Assembly: GCA_023091735.1 (NCBI GenBank)
Contig: JALKBU010000897.1
Coordinates: forward strand, 1 to 21,379
Length of the DNA stretch: 21,379 nucleotides
DNA from: Trichomonas tenax
Taxonomy: Eukaryota; Parabasalia; Trichomonadida; Trichomonadidae
Direction of reading: 5' to 3'
Below the pieces are notes generated by a model. That model did not search any database, was not told where the DNA came from, and saw nothing but the letters and a program-made list of their open reading frames with translations. Made by a program: the position numbers and the translations under genes. Shown here piece after piece: positions 17,201-21,379 of the stretch (the stretch's first letter is position 1; the number at the start of each line of letters is the position of its first letter).

Positions 17201-18870
17201 CAATCAATGCTTCGAGTTCAGCAGGAAGCAAGAAATTTCCGCAAATCAAAGAAAGAAAACGGGCAAAGTTATTCGAAGAACGCGGTGACAATTCTTTCGA
17301 AGAAGTTGTTGGACAAGACGGAAAAATCTACAAGAAATCCAATTGCCCGGAGTTCGCTGGTGCATTATTCATTGGTGAACAAGTTCTCACTCTCGCTCCT
17401 TGGGAGAAAAGAGCAGAAGGAAGAAAATCGGCCAATGAGTCCGCAAGAAGCAGTTATAGTGCACTTCCATCAGCAACAATCACTGTCAAAGGCTTCGAAG
17501 ATATTCCAGGCCTCGGTGAGCTTGCTAAAGAAGTTGCTGGGTTCCTCGGAGGATCTCCTGAAGGCGAAGAAAGCGGAATCTACAAAGAACAAGAAGAAAT
17601 CGGACCCGATGGAGAGACAACAAGAATTCTCAAGTCAGCGCTTGAAATTGCTGATGGTGTTGCCAAGAAGATGATGATCAAAGAAGTCATTAACACTCCG
17701 AATGATGAAGTCTTCAATTTCGTTGATACTGCTGGAATTGTTATTAAACCTGATCAAAAAGGAAAAACAATTCAACCGCAGCATTCATCGGAAGATATTC
17801 CTACGTCAAACATGAGCACAATGAATATTTCGAAGCATCGCGCATTCAGTACATCATCGAGAAAACCAGACACTTGCATCATAGTCATGGAGGATAGGTT
17901 AACATTCACAAATGAACTTCTTCTCGCTATCAAAGAAGGCTCAAAGATGATGAAACCACATGTCATGAAGTATTATGGCTCTGTCGACAACATTGATCCA
18001 TTCAAGGAGCTCTCTGACCTCAAAGCAAGATTAAAGAAGCGCCAGAAGCAGGTTAACCAAGAAAACATGAACATTAATCAAAGAGTGAACAAAATCGAAA
18101 GCTATATGAAACCAAAACTAATTGGACAACAAAAAGAAGTAGAAAGATCATCTGAGTTGCGGAACTCAAAGATCAAAGTCACAAAGAAATTTGCTGAAGT
18201 TGAAGCACCTCCGAAGACATCGAGAAGGAACTACAAAGAAGTTGAAGAGGTCGAAGTTGGTGGTGGAGAAGTTGCTTTGACAATTGGTGGACGTCAATCA
18301 AGAACAGAAACGCACAAAGCACGTCCATCAACGACATTTGCTCCAACGTATCTCACTGCATCTAAAGCAAAGACTGTTCTTGCAGGAGATCTTGTTGTTG
18401 CAGGTCAACGTGCAAAGACAGCTCTCCAGAGAGAAAATTCAGGTGATTTATTCATCGGAACACGCACCTCAATAAAACACAATAATTCTGGCGATTTATG
18501 TCTCACTGCAAGAAAGACAATGCCGCAGCTCTCTGTTGCAACATTGGATACAACTAAGATGTCGATTCATGTTCATGAAACAGCTTCGGGACGGCCGAAG
18601 CCAAGAGTTACAAAAATGACTCCTTCTCAACCAAAGACACCGGATACACTCATTTACGAGATGCCACGACCGAAGACAGCTCCAATTTTATCAGACAAAA
18701 CATTCAAAGTTGAAATGGAGCGCGAAGAAATTGTTACCGATGAAGACATCGATTTCATGATGTTCATCACTCCATACATCATTCCACCAGAGCTTCTCAA
18801 CAAGCTACTTGCTGAAGCAGATAAGCTTGAGTCACGGACAGTTAATACAGCAAGAACATTACCACGATAA
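14260..18870 (+). CDS. Large IQ-motif, Sfi1-like repeat protein; candidate basal body/cytoskeletal component
   Basis: The 1536-residue product has one IQ motif, IQRNWRSYRRR (residues 96-106), expected to bind calmodulin or centrin. It is followed to about residue 470 by spaced Trp-centred helices: FSAWKLAL, IFKAWLQM, HVWKRWASLH, LKYWYSYV, FRQWRLNI, LIRWVFLM and FVCWRKII. Their form (hydrophobic-x-x-W-[KR]) and spacing recall Sfi1 centrin-binding repeats. The rest is mostly disordered: an 11-Glu run (654-664), Ser/Asn-rich stretches, KE-rich segments, a helical Lys/Gln-rich piece (about 1255-1290) and a C-terminal region rich in RPKTA-like motifs, also present near the N-terminus. Such features are common in centrosome, basal-body and axonemal proteins, and trichomonads have an elaborate centrin-containing mastigont. 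ATG 14260 is directly preceded by the C-rich promoter repeat. The gene is convergent with the peptidase, 118 bp away. The exact orthologue is unknown. Confidence 0.75.
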   Translation: MSSSLVRGTHVTHRQSGCRFGVVTNRRPKTATTQVRKVPTLPFSLDLLNKFEGKKEDTALISTLREETTLATPRSIREFIDKNSVDSVREHSAIVIQRNWRSYRRRKRLYNMFLFFKKIRQVKYTHAFSAWKLALMPPADVAKHYYDKFASFHELSGILPIQTYFLQKTSFNTYMKTNFLLMRPSIDHNKITKIVCTFNRPLIETIFKAWLQMTQEHVILLHSHESVYNLGRNRMQFGNLFWAYHVWKRWASLHRAHKKSIYPNPKRFFYIPEWSFVLANKKKQKRLEKDAAVAFNRFLVLRVKKALRNNTLMKMTIHQNVNEIHNKVNKIIMAKAYRAFVTLTAEYKLKAGIQLRSLKYWYSYVDKTRMLRMFKDIHSQRTVLFALNKAFRQWRLNIVEAGAYIAMMHDVIYNARARLIRWVFLMMGDTVHYTFYSSFVCWRKIIVAKQKTRKFMEWSKFHSRNDSIRKYIFDCFRVKANFNVDRTNGAPFGGRAPQLKKRNKIQAIDSPTNFISTTFHAYKDVNQFPICEDDLTEWESSEVKSLWLQLIFLLAAQKPSDISTTDPKKRASDVKNYRIKNMLFNQAGLSEHKAKQNEQDLRIKGEWRERLRRDTIMILSMEAHDEAIAYNKIDPRFGLHDGPIMYSDLIKKVEEEEEEEEEEEGLDSISFNFNNSKGRISRRHSVRPITEPIHPLMKDVPTIRKAVLENVRKFRRAPGDIFIERISKRTMNSRALPQTSTNLSLSRQSSTYDSFIPINSLSNSSFNSSSSFKLQGIGEALDITNIQKNSHEIQKLPAKIVPAATEDINTRFGKQNLSVGAIPKKIHFGKMKEEEKAPEMDIIKEEISDEEQVEEYVETPLPSPVKETKPQEKEEAIKNLTPQKKKESISLEQLALNFLNDSDFTNDNTGDYGVLTCKYVGILAALLGFRGHLPVPQIGGKPVQNITTEFPAVSTKISRMVRKINATEPGGGIKPSSSKKSINASSSAGSKKFPQIKERKRAKLFEERGDNSFEEVVGQDGKIYKKSNCPEFAGALFIGEQVLTLAPWEKRAEGRKSANESARSSYSALPSATITVKGFEDIPGLGELAKEVAGFLGGSPEGEESGIYKEQEEIGPDGETTRILKSALEIADGVAKKMMIKEVINTPNDEVFNFVDTAGIVIKPDQKGKTIQPQHSSEDIPTSNMSTMNISKHRAFSTSSRKPDTCIIVMEDRLTFTNELLLAIKEGSKMMKPHVMKYYGSVDNIDPFKELSDLKARLKKRQKQVNQENMNINQRVNKIESYMKPKLIGQQKEVERSSELRNSKIKVTKKFAEVEAPPKTSRRNYKEVEEVEVGGGEVALTIGGRQSRTETHKARPSTTFAPTYLTASKAKTVLAGDLVVAGQRAKTALQRENSGDLFIGTRTSIKHNNSGDLCLTARKTMPQLSVATLDTTKMSIHVHETASGRPKPRVTKMTPSQPKTPDTLIYEMPRPKTAPILSDKTFKVEMEREEIVTDEDIDFMMFITPYIIPPELLNKLLAEADKLESRTVNTARTLPR

Positions 18871-18988
18871 TTTTGTTTTTATTTTATGTTTTTTTAAAAT
18901 GTTTGTATTTTATTTTGAGAAAAATTAAAGTTTAGTTATTTTTTAACTTTGCATCTAAAGATGTAAAGATATTATAATGAAAAGACGC

Positions 18989-20407
18989 TTAAGCTCCGTG
19001 GAACATGTAAACACCCTCGACACCCATTGACATCTGTGTGAAGATTGTGTCGATCAACTGCTTAGCAAGATCCAAAGCCTCGTGGAGCATCATGTCAGAG
19101 AACTCCTGGAGATAGCGATCAGCTTCTGGTCTTGAGTCCTGAGCAATGCGAAGGTACTCCTTCTCCATGTTCTTGCAGGCAGCATCTGTCTTGGCTTCGA
19201 AATCAGCGTATGCCTTCTTGACGATTGGTGCGTATTTGTTGTAATCTGTCATAGCGAGGCACATAACCTTGCGGAAGTACCAGTAGGCAGACTTGCTGCA
19301 GGAGTGGGATGGGCAGTGTGTGTACTCCTCTGGGTATGATGTGACACCCTGGTAGAGTGGAAGGAAGACACCCAAATCAGCCATACCCATAGCAACGTGG
19401 TTGACGCAGCCAATTTCCTTTGGAAGATTTGGTCTGATCTGAAGGATGTGTGTGTTGATTGTTCTGAAGATGGAGACTGGCCTGTATGGCTCCTTTGGAT
19501 TGGAGTGAAGATAAGGATCGTGCTCTGTTCCGTTGTAGTGGGAACGGAATGCCTCTCTCACCTCGTTGAGTGTGATTGGATGATCAGCCTTCTGATAGAC
19601 TGGGAACTCGTTGACTTCAACGTTTGTTTCGACGGATGGTGTGAAGAACTTCTGGAGGTACCAAACTCTTGGATAGTTATATGTCTTGTCTTTCTGGCTC
19701 TCAAGAGAATATGCCTCATGGAAGTCGAACTTTTCGGCGGACTCGCAGAGACCATTTTGGACAGCCCATGAAACGAGATCAGCAGATGCGATATAGTTCT
19801 CCTTGTCATCTGGGTTGTACTCTCTATAGCGGCTCTGATTGCCACTAACCAAGTACTTGTCCTGTGGCTGCTTGCATGCCAAATATCTGTGTCCACCAGC
19901 ATTTTCTAAATACCAAACCTCCTTGCTATCCATGAAGGCAATACCGAAACCTTCTGCGCTGCCGTGCTCCTCAATGAGCTTACCGAGTCTCTCAACACCT
20001 TCTCTTGCTGTGTGAATATATGGGAGAGTGATCTGGAAAACGCAATTCTCACCAAGACCTGATTCAACATATGGATCAAGCGCGAGAACCTTAGCATTCG
20101 AGAAGATAGTCTCAGTTGCACTCATTCCGACACCGAGAACGTTGAAACCACCCTCACCCCAGTGGTATGGCAAATCAGCGCGCTCAACGGCACTGAAACC
20201 TAAGCGCTTTCCGCCTAATTTGCACTTAAATGGACTGTCAAGTGCAACAAACTCTTCTGGGCCGTTATCAACTGTTGGATTGAAAATAAACTTTGCACCC
20301 TTGTGCGCTCTTGAGTCATCAGAGCGTCCATAATACATAGATCCATCGTCTGATTGTCCAGAACCAACAATAATTGTTGTGCACGCCTCTTCGTTGTTAG
20401 ATGACAT
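18989..20407 (-). CDS. C69 family dipeptidase (PepD-like Ntn hydrolase)
   Basis: The 472-residue product fits peptidase family C69, cysteine Ntn-hydrolases that cleave dipeptides or other small amides; bacterial dipeptidase A is about the same length. The nucleophile is Cys9 in EEACTTIIVG, followed by the family's D-G-S-x-x-x-[GA]-R-[SN]-D pattern (DDGSMYYGRSDD). Further family-like segments are FGIAFMDSKEVWYLENAGGH, the NQSRYRE region and SIFRTINTHILQIRPN. Removal of eight N-terminal residues would expose Cys9, as usual for this class. No signal peptide or membrane segment is visible. The start is fixed by the Inr: a GTG four codons upstream is in frame but lies inside the Inr itself. The codon choice looks more biased than in neighbouring genes, suggesting good expression. 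A cytosolic role in peptide catabolism is inferred. Confidence 0.9.
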   Translation of the reverse strand: MSSNNEEACTTIIVGSGQSDDGSMYYGRSDDSRAHKGAKFIFNPTVDNGPEEFVALDSPFKCKLGGKRLGFSAVERADLPYHWGEGGFNVLGVGMSATETIFSNAKVLALDPYVESGLGENCVFQITLPYIHTAREGVERLGKLIEEHGSAEGFGIAFMDSKEVWYLENAGGHRYLACKQPQDKYLVSGNQSRYREYNPDDKENYIASADLVSWAVQNGLCESAEKFDFHEAYSLESQKDKTYNYPRVWYLQKFFTPSVETNVEVNEFPVYQKADHPITLNEVREAFRSHYNGTEHDPYLHSNPKEPYRPVSIFRTINTHILQIRPNLPKEIGCVNHVAMGMADLGVFLPLYQGVTSYPEEYTHCPSHSCSKSAYWYFRKVMCLAMTDYNKYAPIVKKAYADFEAKTDAACKNMEKEYLRIAQDSRPEADRYLQEFSDMMLHEALDLAKQLIDTIFTQMSMGVEGVYMFHGA

Positions 20408-20416
20408 GAAAAATGA
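20405..20416 (-). promoter_or_regulatory. Inr element and start codon of the C69 dipeptidase gene
   Basis: On the minus strand TCATTTTTCATG runs 20416 to 20405. TCATTTTT is a full Inr match, and the ATG follows 7 nt after the predicted initiating A. Confidence 0.8.
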
Positions 20417-21191
20417 CACTTTTCCATCTCACTTAAAAGTTGGCCAGACCGAATATTACGATTATAGCTTTCTATGTCCATTGAATATCCATATTTTCCT
20501 ATATATAGCAATTCCTCCATCTTAAAATTTCCCAAATTTTAAATTCTCCATTGATTTTTATTTTTCACAGATTTTGAACTTGACACTTTGCAATTTACAC
20601 GACAAAAATGAAATTATTTGTCAATTTTTCCGAGGATTTTCATTCATACATGCATAACTCGTTATTGGTGATTCAGATTAATAATCTAATGCATTTATAA
20701 TATAGAAACTATATGCGCAATCGTCACATCGTCATGGTTGGAAATAAAGCAAATATAAATGAGCTGTTTTTCATATTCATTAACTTTTTTTTGTTTCAGA
20801 TAAATAATATTTAGTATCTACAACATGAGTTAGAGACAAACAATAACAATTAGAATTCTTTTTGTAAAAGAGTTATTTGATCCATATTTTATCATCATTC
20901 ATATGATTTTTTTTTTTAAAAAAATTACTATATTGAGATTCATTTGGCAAATAAGCCGAATAGGAAAAAGTTTACTAAAAGGAAAGCATTTCCAAAATGA
21001 AAACTTAAACTTTGGAGTGTGATATCACAATTCAAAGCTTAATGAAGTAAACAAAATCCTAAAAATCCATTGCAATGCTTAACATATCATATTGAGGCGC
21101 TGGATAAATATCACTTCCTAGTCGATGTAGTTCAACTGGAAGTTGTTCATGTCAATAGGAAATGATATTGAATTGATATGAACAACATTTT
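20408..21191. other. Divergent intergenic region between the dipeptidase and the BspA-like gene
   Basis: AT-rich region holding the minus-strand Inr at its left end, a T/A homopolymer tract near 20908-20926 and a hairpin at 21142-21186. No convincing coding frame or RNA gene. Confidence 0.5.
21142..21186. repeat. 15-bp inverted repeat upstream of the BspA-like gene
   Basis: GTTGTTCATGTCAAT (21142-21156) and ATTGATATGAACAAC (21172-21186) match at 14 of 15 positions with a 15-nt loop. The single mismatch is a G-U pair in plus-strand RNA. The right arm ends 6 nt before ATG 21192. Confidence 0.75.
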
Positions 21192-21379
21192 ATGGATTGC
21201 TTTAGTTTAAAAACTGTAATTATACAATCAGTTGAAGTCATTCCTGAGAGTACTTTTCATTACTGTACATCATTAACAAACCTAAATATTCCAAATGTTA
21301 CATCGATAGGAAATTTTGCTTTTTATAATTGTACATCATTACAAAGCTTAGATATTCCAAAGGCCACATATATAGGAAA
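21192..21379 (+). CDS. BspA-like leucine-rich repeat protein, 5' part (runs off the window)
   Basis: ATG 21192, the first after an in-frame TGA, opens 62 codons without interruption to the window edge. From residue 17 the product shows BspA/TpLRR repeats: CTSLTNLNIPNVTSIGNFAF and then CTSLQSLDIPKATYIG, a 22-residue period also visible in DNA (TGTACATCATTA at 21264 and 21330). Repeats start almost at the N-terminus with no signal peptide, which is common for many trichomonad BspA proteins. They belong to a large family of mostly surface-associated proteins. The start lacks a good Inr, so this could also be an internal piece of a decayed gene; the visible part is intact. Confidence 0.8.
   Translation, partial: MDCFSLKTVIIQSVEVIPESTFHYCTSLTNLNIPNVTSIGNFAFYNCTSLQSLDIPKATYIG

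Noticed and set aside
16826..17674. 282-codon open frame overlapping the large gene in another frame
   Set aside because: It lies wholly inside the 1536-residue frame, has Lys/Ser/Gln low-complexity composition generated by the biased codons of the real frame, and has no family resemblance or Inr.
19397..20333. Plus-strand open frames opposite the C69 dipeptidase
   Set aside because: Antisense shadows of a well-supported gene; no family features.
1..21379. Spliceosomal introns, CRISPR arrays, rRNA genes and operons
   Set aside because: No trichomonad intron 3' consensus, no regular spacer array, no rRNA-like sequence, and each gene appears to have its own promoter.

Overview
The window looks like nuclear DNA of a parabasalid (trichomonad) flagellate, such as Trichomonas or Tritrichomonas. 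It is AT-rich. Genes are intronless: I found no copy of the canonical trichomonad intron 3' end. Several start codons sit 6-11 nt downstream of a TCATTTTT-like element, which matches the trichomonad Initiator (Inr, TCAYTWYT). BspA-type leucine-rich repeat sequence occurs at both edges. The species is inferred, not proven.

Layout. 273-2251 is a decayed BspA-like LRR gene. 2572-3671 is an orphan coding remnant, possibly of Maverick or other mobile-element origin, plus two small hydrophobic ORFs. 3832-4389 encodes a PduO/MMAB-type cob(I)alamin adenosyltransferase. 4780-5412 and 5892-7172 are two same-strand thioredoxin-fold membrane proteins, the first lacking CxxC and the second with CPHC. 7590-8588 encodes a PP1-type phosphatase. 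8874-8945 is a tRNA-Val-like gene with anticodon GAC. 9183-9623 (-) encodes a small membrane protein with a Cys/Ser cluster and a YPPGQ tail.

9685-12713 is about 3 kb with no convincing large gene. It holds a degraded minus-strand coding trace, a 67-codon ORF with an Inr-like start, a 52-bp direct repeat 611 bp apart, and a run of six imperfect inverted repeats. 12714-13739 encodes a tail-anchored TBC Rab-GAP resembling TBC1D20/Gyp8. 14022-14260 is a three-copy degenerate repeat ending on the start codon of a 1536-residue IQ/Sfi1-like cytoskeletal candidate (14260-18870). 18989-20407 (-) encodes a C69 family dipeptidase, convergent with the previous gene. 21192-21379 is the 5' part of another BspA-like LRR gene.

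The genes look independently transcribed, each with its own short promoter, and not organised as a pathway. The two thioredoxin-fold proteins probably share the secretory pathway, where the TBC protein may also act. The least explained part is 11242-12597, where direct and inverted repeats are packed into non-coding DNA.
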